This document shows, piece after piece, positions 30,840 to 42,373 of a stretch of 42,782 nucleotides of DNA. Position 1 is the first letter of the stretch. Each line of letters starts with the position of its first letter. Below the pieces are notes generated by a model, which was given only the letters and a program-made list of their open reading frames with translations, was not told where the DNA came from and searched no databases. Position numbers and translations under genes: made by a program. This DNA comes from Conidiobolus incongruus B7586 (taxonomy: Eukaryota; Entomophthoromycota; Entomophthoromycetes; Entomophthorales; Conidiobolaceae): the NCBI GenBank assembly GCA_000697335.1, contig JNEM01016710.1, forward strand, positions 1 through 42,782, given 5' to 3'.

Positions 30840-31294
30840 GATAGAACCACAACCTCGGGAGCAGCTTTTTATTTTGTGTTGTTAAAAATGCAAATTTCAG
30901 TGGTCATAATTACCTAGAAAGCAGCTTCTATTTGGATTAATACAATTGATACAATTTAGAAAGACATTGCATATGTTATGGAGAACGCCTCCATGATAAT
31001 CTTTTAGATACCATACATGAGGATAAAAGCCCATTTTCCTTGGTGTCCTGGTATTTTAAGTTAAAGATTGATTAGATAACCTTGTTCATGATAAAAACGT
31101 CCTTGTCTTACGGATCATGGCAATTTCACATCTCTTTGTTCAAGTCCTTGACTATCATCATGAATCTTGACTTGTTTATTCCGTGGTGTTTAATTATAAT
31201 TATTGGGTGTGAGATCAGTGATAAGAGTCAATATCAAACTAAAAACCCTAAAGGGTTAATGAATTTGATTATTACTACTCATCAGGATAAATAA
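30840..31294 (+). pseudogene. Decayed gene of unknown family, partly hydrophobic
   Basis: A GC-elevated patch with several open pieces in two frames. 30857 onward reads GSSFLFCVVKNANFSGHNYL, then ESSFYLD before a stop; further on YNLERHCICYGERLHDNLLD continues to SPFSLVSWYFKLKID. 31082-31294 is open for 70 codons with a likely membrane helix (MNLDLFIPWCLIIIIGCEIS). Could be a dead membrane protein, for example a receptor-like one, but no motif allows a name. Confidence 0.35.
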
Positions 31295-34267
31295 TCATTT
31301 TATGCTTTTTAACTGCTCATTCATCTCTTCTTTTGTGATATTCATTTTGACTTTGCTGTTCAGAATGTATCCATGTTTAACAGAGATAATTAGTATGCGG
31401 TCCTTGAGATTTGAATGTTGAATAATATAAATGGATCCATTATAAGATAAGTTATTGGATGAATATCTCTTTTATCTGAAGCTTTAATCTCTGAAAATGA
31501 TATTTTATTGTTTTAAAGAAAAGATTTTGTCCTAATTAGATTCATGATTTGAAATAAAATAAATTTTTACCTTATATTTTTAGGTAATTGGTATTTTATT
31601 TTTTTGATTATATTAAATTTGAATATGTACTTCAAAACGAAATTATTCAAAATAATTGTAATTTTTATGATTAAAATTTCTATGCATTTTTTAATATCAA
31701 TACTATATCGATTATTTTATAATGGAAAATTAGGCATTATGTAATAATTTCATTTCAAATCATTTATTAGTAATATCTATATTTCTAAAAAATTAAAGAT
31801 AAAAGAAACTTGTGTATAGATCTTTAATATATGATGATTATATTCTAATTCAATAAAAAATTACTATATCTAAGTACATATAGACAAAATGTGACATACT
31901 ATATCATTTTAAATTTAAAATTTTGAACCATAAATTTCCAAATATCAAATTTAAATTACATTTAATGAGTAGAAATGGTAAAGAATCAGTTTGCCTTTTT
32001 ATTTGACTAATTCTATAAATTGTTGAAACATATATATTATTACCGAAATATCAACCGATTATTTATAATATTTAAATATCAAACAATAAAGCTGAGGTAG
32101 CAATTAATGTATATTATTTAACTAAGATTATGATTCAAACTATAAGAAAAAAAACATTAAAAATTGAAAAATATTATTAATAATCATGTTTACTAATATT
32201 AATAAAATAACCAATTAAATCACTGGACACTAACTATTATAATATCAAATATTTCAATTCGGGTTATACCATGGTTTAATATATTTTAAATTATTATTTT
32301 ATTTTAATTACTTCAAACAGAAAACGCCAAAGATTATGCTCACAAGTGGAACATATATTTTAGATGATTAAAGTAAGTTTATATCAAATCACCAATGTAT
32401 CTTGTAAAATATTTCTTGAACTTGAATGACTTCTATATCTATTTTTGCCAAGAATGAATTATACAAATTTTGCATTATTTTACGTATATTGATATCTATT
32501 TGAATATTAATAACACCCATTTTGGTAAACTCAATTTTGAAACAATACATATTAATGATTTTGTATATCTAATAGTTGAAAGTATAGATATGTAGATATA
32601 GACTACCATCACAAAAAATTGTATTTGATCTTATTCGAATTTTCTGATTATGTATAATCAAGGATATTATGAGTCCAACACTCAAAATAAATATATTACT
32701 TCATCATGTACCAGGTTGAGAAATATTATTATAAAAAATTTAAGATATTACATTATTTCGAGAAATTAATCAACCTCAATTTTGTATTAAATCCTGCTCC
32801 TTGCTTTATTTTAATTTTAATAGATTAATGCTTATATATTGAATAGGCTTCATAATCCACCTTTAAAACATATTTTTATATTGATGAATTAGGAAAAATT
32901 CAAATTCAACTTAGTTTCGAAAAATTATTTTATTACAATAAATTTAGAAGAAATTATCCTACTTAAATATTTATGTAATTAAATCTAGCTTTATTTATTT
33001 ATATTTTCTTGATAGTATGTTATAAAGTAGAAATATTTCCTTTAACATTACCTAAAATTATGCATATAATAAAACAGAAAATTAACAAATTTATATTCTA
33101 TTTGGCCAATTATTATTAATATTTATGATATCAAGACAATTATGACTAGTTAATATTTTCAAATTTTTTATATTAAATAATAATTTAAAATTATATGTTA
33201 AAGATTTATTACAATCAATATAATACTTAAACTATATACATTTGAAATATATGAAAAATTATTTGTTTATTAAATGAAATTAATGTTACTTGATTATTTT
33301 AGAGACCAAAGCTATTATTCATAATATTACTTTAATTAATATTGTTATCCCTTATTATATCCTTATTAACAATTTCATATTTGTAAGATTACTAATAAAG
33401 GAGAAATTAATAGTCTCAAAAAAATTATTGACAAAATTATGATAATTTAGATAAAATTTATAGGAATAATAACCTAAAGAAAACTATTTATTAATTATTT
33501 AGTTTCAGGTATTTCTTAACTCCTGTTTTCTGTTCACTGATTAAATTGGTTCCTCCATCTGGTTCAATCAGTTATAGTAATATAGCTTATTATAAATATA
33601 TATTAAGATCTTTTCAAAATCATATACAAAAAATGCTAGACATAATCGATTATTGTTCGAAATTAGAACAGTATTAACTTAAAATTGTTACATATAAATA
33701 TTTCTTTGTTGAAAATTTAATATAATATATATTTTAATAATAAGAAATTTATATTTTGAATTTTAAAATTAGTTATTCTTATTGAAAATTCAATAATTAT
33801 ATAGTATGATTTGAAATATATATTCAATTGTTTATAAAACCAAATAATTACAATTGTATATTATGATCAAAAATTGATACATTATTTATATATAAGATTC
33901 TCAATGCTTTAGAGAAATTAATTAAATATTTACTAAGTAATATTTCAATTTAAAAAAATGTAAAGCTAAATGATCAAATTTTGCTTAATGAAAAACAAGG
34001 GGTGAAAGATTGGATTTATCAATGTCTGAAAATATGAAATATGAAATATCTATTCAATAGCAGGGTTAATTTAATACTATAGTAATATGATAAATAAATA
34101 TTTCTGATTTTTGTTAATAGTTCTATTTTTAGAAAAAAAATTAAAATATATTTCCTAACGTATTATAATGAATAATATTTTGATCTACACAATTATCGTT
34201 GAATTAGCAAAATTTATTTAAAATAGTTAATATTTGATGATAAATGATACAGTAATTTGATAATAGC
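31295..34267. other. Long AT-rich gene-free stretch
   Basis: No gene supported. About 33510-33675 stays open on the plus strand for some 55 codons (FLTPVFCSLIKLVPPSGSIS and so on) in slightly higher GC, perhaps another gene remnant. Otherwise nothing recognised. Confidence 0.45.
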
Positions 34268-35320
34268 TTAACTTTCAAAGCTCAATTTCAGTTCGTTTAA
34301 AGTTAAATCAAATAGTTGATTAGCTAAATCAACATTTTTACCCAACTGAGAGGGAAAGTCTAAAACACAGGCGTCATAATAACCCCCACTCACAGCTCGA
34401 TCACTAGTAGCAGCGAATACTGAAGTCATCGCAGACTGCTCGCCATGCCTACCAATAACATCAAAAATGTAGTTGAGAATTCTCTCACTCCAACTAATTA
34501 AAATACTACCATCCTTCATATTAGATCCTAAATTGGTTTTCGCCATCCCAGGGTGGACTGAGATTACGGCGATTTTTTTGGGTCTTAACTTGATGCTCAA
34601 GGCTCTTGTGAACAGTACGTTATACAACTTGGTACGAGCGTATTCTCTAAACAAGTTGTAGTTTTGAGAGTCTACTACATTGAAATTGATGTTTGTTTCG
34701 AAGGAGAATAACTTATGCACTAAAAAAAGGTTATTGAAGTATATTCTAATAATAAGCTTTCGTCACTTACTCATACTTGACACATTTACAATCCTTCCAC
34801 CTGTAGTCTTTTCAATCAGTGGCAACAGTCCCAAAGTCAGCATAAAAGGTCCCAAATAATTGACCTGCAGAGTTCTTTCGTAACCGTCATCAGTTTTATC
34901 ATATATATTGAATACAGCACCCGCATTATTGATCAAAATGTCCAATTTGTCAAAATCCTTAGAGAAGTTCTGAATAAAGTCCTTCACACCTTGAATACTA
35001 CCCAAATCTAACTGACGACTCTCAATTAAATCATTAGCACTCATCAATTTCAATTGGTCTACGGCTTCTTCTGATTTCTCAAGGTTGCGACTCGCTATTA
35101 TCACTTTGCAGCTCATTTTTGCGAGTAGGAGAGCTGTATAGAATCCAATACCTAAGGAATTGTTAAAGTTGAGTATTTATATATAACTATATGTATGATT
35201 ACCATCGTTACCACCGGTGACTAAAGCAACCTTACCCGTTAAATCATAGTATTGAATTTGCAAAGTTTGCGTGTGATTGACCAGTTCTTTCAATAATATA
35301 AATGGTGAATTGATATCCAT
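34268..35320 (-). CDS. Short-chain dehydrogenase/reductase, retinol-dehydrogenase/WWOX-like (316 aa, three exons)
   Basis: NAD(P)-dependent oxidoreductase with a Rossmann fold; the substrate cannot be read from sequence. Exons on the minus strand: 35320-35203, 35151-34771, 34719-34268. Both introns are 51 nt with GT-AG ends and TTAG/TTTAG acceptors, and phases join cleanly. Motifs: cofactor loop TGGNDGIG (35-42), NNAG (113-116), catalytic Ser in NVSS (161-164), active site Y192-A-R-T-K196, and HPGMAKTNL after it. The residues before 28 (MDINSPFILL...) form a short N-terminal extension rather than a clear membrane anchor. Residues R-N after the second strand (IIASRN) favour NADP, as in many relatives (inference). 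A TATA-like box lies about 92 bp upstream. Dead relatives lie at 26251-26963 on the other strand, so the family has been duplicating here. Confidence 0.93.
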
Positions 35321-35404
35321 TGTAATTTTTTCAAAGTATTAGAATTTATGATACAAAATCAATAAATTTAAAAAAAATGTATTTTAGTATTTTGACAACT
35401 CCTT

Positions 35405-35412
35405 ATTATATA
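35405..35412 (-). promoter_or_regulatory. TATA-like box of the SDR gene
   Basis: TATATAAT on the minus strand, about 92 bp before the SDR start codon, a distance close to that of the TATAAATA boxes of the other single-copy genes here. Confidence 0.4.
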
Positions 35413-35878
35413 TCTCGATATTAAGGGGTGACATTCTAATTAGTTCAACTATGCCATCATCTTTGCTGAACTCAATTCAAATAAATTGACATTTAATTAA
35501 ACAATTTAGTGAATTTATAATTTTGCATCTGAGTTTATTTATAATAAAATTATTTTGTCTATCACAATGATCTATTTTAAATCAATAAATATAATTTTGT
35601 TATTATGTGTTTCATAACTTTAACAAATATTTAAAAATTCTCAAATTAATTTATAATTCCTAAAAGATAATATTTCTGGATCAATAATATTAAAAATACA
35701 AATAATGTTATGCTTTCCTCAATATTATTATCAATACATAAAGCATATTTTATTATCAATTGTCTACTTAAATTTTTTTGTTTGACATCACACTAAGTAT
35801 AATGAAAAAATAAATAGGAGTAAGAATAGTTTCAAAATGGTTGAATATTAATAAATTTATACATATATAATATATATA

Positions 35879-36087
35879 TGTTGGGGTGTAAACTCATCCT
35901 GGGAAAGGAATCCCGTGTAAGGGAAATAAAATGCTAAGTAAAATACTCAAAAAATAAAATTTAAAGGAGTAACTATAGTTAAGAGAATAGAGGAGAGGGT
36001 TTATTTGAGAAAGTCAAATGATTAAAAAATTTCAATTAATTAAGCGGTAGCTCATATGTTGGAATTTCTAGTAAATCGCCAACTTCA
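35879..36087. mobile_element. Possible solo LTR (weak)
   Basis: A 209-bp segment of higher GC that begins TGTTGGGG and ends CCAACTTCA, as LTRs of the copia type often do (TG...CA ends). No matching target duplication and no internal element was found, so this is only a candidate fossil, with age not estimable from one copy. Confidence 0.2.
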
Positions 36088-36346
36088 GTGAGAGTTAAAA
36101 AATCTCTGTCATATTAAATAAATTTGGCCTTTAGAGTTATTGTACAATTTGAATTAAATATTGCTCGACATTATTTATTTTTAATAAAAATAATTAATTA
36201 CAAAATAATATTTTTTTAAAATTAAACCAAATAATACTTTTAGAATATATTTCGAATATCTTTATTTAATATAAATTTAAAAGTTGAATTTGAAATTATT
36301 AAAATAAGACTAATAATTTTATAAAATATTTTGATCTAATCAATAA

Positions 36347-36370
36347 AAATCATATATATATATATGATTT
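36347..36370. repeat. 24-bp perfect palindrome
   Basis: AAATCA, then twelve alternating A/T bases, then TGATTT; each half is the exact complement of the other. Could extrude as a cruciform, or may be chance expansion of a TA run. Confidence 0.6.
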
Positions 36371-36773
36371 ATTAAAAGAAAACGTGAAAAGTTGAAATTT
36401 GATCATAAATATTAAATTTATCTAAAAAATTTTATAATATCGCAAAATAAAATTTACAATTTAATAATATGTGCCTTTATAAATATATTATAGTATCTTA
36501 ATCAACAATATTATAATTGAACAAATATAGCATCATATGAATATGACTATTTGTATTTAAGAAAGTATAATTTCTTAAATCTAAAAATTTAATTCAAATT
36601 TTAAAATTAATAACAGTTCTTAGAATAGATTCAGGTGGATATTATTCTGACAAATTGTGATAATGTGATTCTATCGATTGATAGTAGGACGATGATAATA
36701 GAAAAAAGAGTGATTTGCTTGTGGCTTCTTTGGTGGTTTGGGTTGAGGGGCTTTATTATGATTTGTTAGAGAA

Positions 36774-37442
36774 TTAACGAGCTTCACAAAACACTGGGGG
36801 TGATGTTGAAATGCATTCTGACAATAATTCTTTTATAGACCATTCGTCAGTTGTAGATAAAGGTGTATCAGGTCTTCAGAAAAATTAGACCTTGAAGTAG
36901 TGTGAGGAGTTTTCCATGATCGTATCTCCATAAGGCAATAGATTACTAGATAAATTTGGTTGGGCGGGTTACTATCTTAATAACCACAATATTAAGCTAT
37001 ATCCATTTTATGATTCATACTGCAATGCTTGGGGTTGAAAGAATAAGGAATTTAATGTTAATTTCTCCATCTGGAGTGGGACAAGTATTAAACTCGCAAA
37101 AGTTAACGGTATTAAATTTTAATAATTAATCGCCAACATTGGGAAAGGAACAAGTACCAGAATCACAACCAGAAATGGTTGGGTATTCTACGAGATTTTC
37201 TTCATACTTTGCGGAAATGACCACTTTTCGAGAGAGGTATTCGAAGTTGATAGTTTCAGTAATTCCTAAATTGAGATCGACTTCGCTGTTTGATTTATTT
37301 GATACCAACGCGAATGACTTGGATCTCATTCTTTGGTTATAGGTGGGGCAGTTGGACAAGTTGTTGACATTGGTTTTACCACAGTCACTTAAAACCTAGG
37401 ACATATAAACCAAAAAAATGCTAATAGACTAATAATAGCCAT
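36774..37442 (-). pseudogene. Decayed secreted-protein gene (possibly ML-domain-like)
   Basis: ATG at 37442-37440 opens a signal-peptide-like start (MAIISLLAFF, then hydrophobic). After one or two frame changes comes SDCGKTNVNNLSNCPTYNQR, then a polar region and YPTISGCDSGTCSFPNVGD, ending at TAA 37128-37126. Beyond the stop, in the same frame to 37015, is NFCEFNTCPTPDGEINIKF, then STPSIAV. Further down, DTPLSTTDEWSIKELLSECI, then STSPPVFCEAR, ends at 36774. The D-C-G start and the C-x4-C-P..G pattern recall MD-2-related lipid-recognition (ML/NPC2) proteins, but the pattern appears twice and conserved parts are missing, so this is tentative. A TATATAAATA box lies 63 bp upstream. Confidence 0.55.
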
Positions 37443-37495
37443 TGTTTGAGTTACAAATTGGATAAGATTAATTATTATATTCTAATATTTTAACA

Positions 37496-37505
37496 TATTT
37501 ATATA
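37496..37505 (-). promoter_or_regulatory. TATA box before the decayed secreted-protein gene
   Basis: TATATAAATA on the minus strand, 63 bp before the ATG at 37442, so the core promoter outlived the coding sequence. Confidence 0.4.
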
Positions 37506-38327
37506 GTTTTCATAATACGAAAGTACGTTATTAACTTTGCATTAAGTTCAACAGGTATATGAAATATTTTCTCATTTTCAAATAACAATTGAACCAAATA
37601 TAGAGAAAATGTATGTATTAATATGTATTAATTATGAATTATTGTTGAATGATGATTTTCAGGATAAAAGTGATGACAATTTGTAGGATGATCCTTTTTG
37701 TTAAGGTAATACTTTTAATTACTTAACATCGGTTAATCGTTCTTTAAATTATAGTTTCAATAATGTGTATAATTTCGAATTTGCAAAATCATCCTATAAA
37801 ATATGATAATGAAATTCTAATAATGGTAGTTGGATATATTTTCGGATATGTGTTTGGCTAAATTATTCATTTTTTTATGATCGAAAATTTTTAATTAGAT
37901 TCATGATATCAAATTTATATATTTTTATTTTTAGGTTTATATTGTATTCGATATTTTGGGTGAAGCGTTATAGTCTGAATATTTACTAATAATGCTCATT
38001 GTTTAAAGGATAAAAAACTAATTATTACATATTCATTGACTTTATAAAAATATTTAAAATTTTAATAATATACCTTATTTATTAAATGACTATAAATTAT
38101 TCACTATTTCACTTGAATATAGAAAACAAATAAATTGAAATATGACACAGGTTATTTAAATAATTTTCAAATTTAATCACAAGAATCATTTATTAATTTT
38201 AAATATTGATAAATTAATTAAAGTTTAAATAAATCAAATATTGTAATAATTTATCTTAAATAAAGTCTAATCTAAGTATATTAGTTTTATGACTGAAAAA
38301 TATAAAAATAAATTTTCCAAATATGCT
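37506..38327. other. AT-rich stretch before the right transposon block
   Basis: No gene, RNA or element end recognised. Confidence 0.45.
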
Positions 38328-38741
38328 ATTAATATGGAAATTAAAAAATAGGAAATTTTTTAATTTCTGATTTTTCAAACATATTATATGTTTTGAAAGA
38401 TTAATTATATATGAAATATACAAGAAAATTAATTTTTTCAAGCTATATATACTCAATAATAATTATTTTTTATAGTATTTTGATTTTAAAGTTTATAGTT
38501 ATATTTAATTATACTTAAACTAGATAGTGATTATCAAAAGGCATTTATTTTTAAATATTTTAAACTTAACTATAAATCCTCTAAAATTATCTCAAACTTA
38601 TAAAGAGTTTATAAAGAAGATATTTTATTGAAAACCATTATATATCACTATATTTATAATTTTAAAGCTAAAAGGGACATTATTTAAAATTTACCAAAAT
38701 CTAAAAACTAAATTTCTATTGGTATTTTTTCATTTACTATT
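38328..38741 (+). mobile_element. 5' fragment of a mariner element (M3)
   Basis: Starts with the terminal repeat ATTAATATGGAAATTAAAAA, matching 13308 onward. Coding remains follow: the DYQKA block (GATTATCAAAAGGC at 38528), then the GALSKT...GR region. It stops at codon ~80, where a second mariner terminal repeat begins. Probably the older copy, cut by insertion of, or recombination with, the next one. Confidence 0.72.
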
Positions 38742-39243
38742 ATTATAAAAATTAAAAAATAACAAATTTTTTATTTTCTGATCATTCATACATATTATAT
38801 ATTTTGAAAGATTTTTTATATATAAAATATATAAGAAAATAAATATTTTCAAACTTTATATATATTTAATTTTAATTATTCTTTATTAAAATATTTGATT
38901 TTAAAATTTATATTTAAATTTAATCATACTTAAACTAAATAGTGACTATCAAAAGTTTTTTTATTTTTATATCTTTAAAACTTAACCATAAATCTTTTAA
39001 AATCATTCAAAACTTGTAAACAGCTTATAAAAATGATGTTTTATTTAAAACTACCATATATTGCTAAATTTATAATTTTAATATTAAAACAAATATTATT
39101 TAAAATTTATTAAAATTTAAAAAATTAATTTCTATTGTCATTTTTTTATAAATCAATAAAATAAAATATATATTAAGAAATATTTTTTTATTTTTATTAA
39201 AGAGCTAATAAAGTAATTTAATATGAATTATATAAATATGTTA

Positions 39244-40808
39244 TACACTAGCTTATAAAAATAAGTTATAAAATAAAAATCACTTATATATTTACTTCTA
39301 ACTTAAACAATTCTTAATTAAATTAATTTAAATTAAAATATATAATTATAGTATATTACTTGGTTATAATAGGCTATATTCAATTATATTTAATATAATA
39401 TTGGTTAATATATCAATCCTAAAATTTTAAATAGGATGAGTCATAAATTTATAGGTTAATAGTTTAAAAAGGTATATAAAACAAAAATTCTTTAAATTTC
39501 TTTCTTTTATCAATATATATATATATTTATACTAATATTATGATTTTAAATCATTATTTTAAATAATATTAAAATTAAAATACTTAAATCCCTCTTGAAA
39601 CAACTTATTTATATATTAATCAACTCTATAGTAAAGGTAAATCAACTTATAAAATTAGTAGAATTACTAGTGTTAACTAGTTTATTATAATTAAAACTAT
39701 TAAAATTATAGTAAGGATATATTTAAACTTAAACTTAAGTATATTAAAATTATAAAAAAATATAATAAAAGATATATTTATAAGTTGGATAATATAGGTA
39801 AATATAATATTACTATAAAAATAAAAAAAATTATAAGATTATATAAGAATATTAGTTAATACTAATACTATTATATATGTTTTATATTATAATAAATACT
39901 ACTTACATCTCAAGAAAAAATACCTTTAATTAAAAAAGTTTTATTATAAAATTAGGTGAGAGTTTAAATATCTTAATTAAAATTAAATTAAAACTATTTA
40001 AAATAAAATTATTTAGTTTAATAAAATAAAAATATATTTTAATAAGTTTAAAAAAACTAAATATTTAAAAAAAAAGAATTATTATATAACTATTATGTTA
40101 TTTCAACCTAAAAATATAATAATAGGATATTTATAATTTAAACATATATGTTATCTTTTAGTATAAAATATTTTTATAAAATTAATAGGGAATTAATATT
40201 AAGATATATTAAAATATTTTAAACTATAAATTAAAAAAATTATTCAATAATATAGGTTAATTAAATTAGATATTGTTTTTAATATAATAATATCTTTTGT
40301 TATATTATTATTTTTATAACCAAATGGTTTAAAAATAATAAAATAACTGTTATAAAATAGCATCTTTAATTATTTAACATTATTTTAGTTCAACACCTTT
40401 ATAATTAGTTTAAAAAAGTAGTTAAAACTTTCCTATTAATAAAAAATTTAAATGAGCTTCAAAAATATATATAAGAAGCTTAAGATAAAATTAATCACTT
40501 TTAATTAAAAAATTTAGTTGATTTTATATCTTATAAACTTAAAAAAGTGAACAAAGCAATAGATAAATATACTAAGTTTTAATTTTCTTTTTAAAACCAA
40601 AGTTTAAAAATTTATAACTTTTTTTAGGTAATGTTTAAATTTTAATATATTAATTGAAAGTTAATATAATTTAATCAAATATATTTAATTGTTAATAAAT
40701 AATATAAATTTATAATGAATTTAAATTAATTTAATTAAGAATTAACAGAGTCATTAATAAAAATATATATAATTATAATTTTATAACTAAATTTTATAAG
40801 TTAATATA
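39244..40808 (+). mobile_element. Tc1-like element C, heavily decayed
   Basis: Left end TACACTAGCTTATAAAAATA at 39244; right end GTTAATATA at 40808, a transition-altered form of the expected complement. 1565 bp. Transposase remains run from ATACTTAAATCCCTC (39580) to about 40580, with far more damage than copy B and little G/C left. It abuts copy D head to tail, sharing one TA (40807-40808). Confidence 0.82.
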
Positions 40809-42373
40809 CACTAGCCTCCAAAAATGAGTTATAAAATCAAAATTACTTAAATATTTACTTATATCTTAAACAATTCCTAATTAAATAAATTTAAATTAAA
40901 ATATATAATTTACCTATATTAATTAATTATAATTAACTATATTTGATTATATTACATTAGTTATTGGTTAATATATCAAAGCCTAAAATTTAACCAAAGT
41001 GAGTCATAAATTTGTGGGTTTATAAGTTAAAGGGGTATAAATAACAAAACTTATATATATCTTTTTTTTTGTTATATTATATATATTATAAAACTATTAA
41101 GTTAATATTTTAAAATTAATATTATAATGCTTAAATCTCTCTCTAAAAAAGTTTACTTATATATTAATCAACTTTATAATGAATATAAATCAACTTGTGA
41201 GATTGCTAGAATTATTAATGCTAGCTAATCTACTATAGTTAGGGTTATTAAGAACAATGTTAAAAAAACACCTAAACTAAAACTTAAGCATATTAAAATT
41301 ATAGATAAGCATGATGAAAAGTATATTTATAGAAGAGTTAGTATAAGTAAGTATAATATTGCTATAGAAGTATAACAAGAATTACAAGACTATATAAGAA
41401 TATTAGTTAGTACTAATACTATTATATGTATTTTATGTTAGAATAGATACCACTCACATTTTAAGAAAAAACACCCCAAACTAAAAAAGTCCTATTATAA
41501 AGTTAAGTAGGAGTTTAAATGTCAATACTAAAGTTAAACTAAAACTAATTAAAATAAAGTTATTTAGTCTAATGAAACAAAGATATATTTTAATAAATCT
41601 AATAAAAGAGCTAAATGTTTCAAAAAAGATAAAGAACTACTTTATAACCATTATGTTATTATAACTTAAAAATATAATGATGGGTTAATTATAGTTTAAG
41701 GATGTATATTATCTTTAGGTGTAAGGTATCTTTATAGAGTTGATAGGGGAATTAATACTAAAATGTACCAAAGTATTCTAAATAATAAATTGAAAAAAAC
41801 TATTGAGTAGTATAGATTAAAAAAATCAAATATTATTTTCTAACAAGATAATACACCTTGTTATATTATAAATTCTACTATTAAATGGTTTAAAAAGAAC
41901 AAAATAACTATTATAAAATAGCCTCTTTAATCTCCTAATCTTAACCTAATTAAATATCTTTGGGATCAACTAAAAAAATTAATTAAAGCTTTCCCACCAG
42001 CAAAAATTTAGATCAACTTTGGGAATATATTTAAGAAGCTTAAAATAATATTAGTCTTGCTTAATATAAGAAGTTAGTTGACTCTATGCCTATAAACTTA
42101 AAAAAGTTAGAAAAGCAAAAGGTAGATATTTTAGATATTAATTTTTCTATCAATATTAAAACTTGCAAATTTATAACTTATCTTAAATATACTTTTAGTA
42201 TTAATATATCAAATAATAATTAATTAAATTTAACTATATATATTATATTATAAATAAAAAATATATATTAATTACATAGTTTAATATAAGTTTATTTAAA
42301 TTAGAATTCATTAAGATATTAATAGAAATATATATATTTTTAATTTTATTACTCACTTTTATAGGCTAGTTTA
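40807..42373 (+). mobile_element. Tc1-like element D, full length
   Basis: Left end TACACTAGCCTCCAAAAATG at 40807, right end TATAGGCTAGTTTA at 42373. 1567 bp. Same long inverted repeats with inner motif GTGAGTCATAAA (near 41000) as copy B. The transposase frame keeps its ATG (41127). Confidence 0.85.
41127..42141 (+). pseudogene. Tc1-like transposase of copy D, inactive
   Basis: Begins ATGCTTAAATCTCTCTCT, which fixes the true start for the family (copies B and C read ATA there). At the first catalytic site it reads stop-Ser-Asn-Glu where Trp-Ser-Asp-Glu is expected (41575-41586), so one of the substitutions seen in B (Ser to Phe, Glu to Lys) is absent here while Asp to Asn is shared. The DN motif (QDNTP) is intact. 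The Glu of N.IE..W is Lys as in B. Unlike B, D has a net shift of two bases, with one indel near 42005. Many stops at Gln/Trp positions. Confidence 0.78.

Larger units (their letters stand above)
35413..36773. other. Intergenic region with unclassified GC-elevated segment
   Basis: No gene supported. Contains a possible solo LTR at 35879-36087, a 24-bp palindrome at 36347-36370, and near 36640-36770 the probable tail of the decayed gene to the right. Confidence 0.4.

Noticed and set aside
34473-34661. Plus-strand frame inside the SDR gene
   Set aside because: Shadow of exon 3 of the minus-strand SDR.
35879-36087. U-type snRNA or snoRNA in the GC-elevated segment
   Set aside because: None of the conserved snRNA blocks or C/D boxes in proper arrangement could be found; the TG...CA ends fit a solo LTR slightly better, and even that is weak.
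37139-37342. Plus-strand frame over the decayed secreted-protein gene
   Set aside because: The minus strand shows Cys motifs, a signal-peptide start and a TATA box; the plus frame shows none.
38256-38456. Minus-strand 66-codon frame
   Set aside because: Lies mostly on the terminal region of mariner M3 in antisense; no features.
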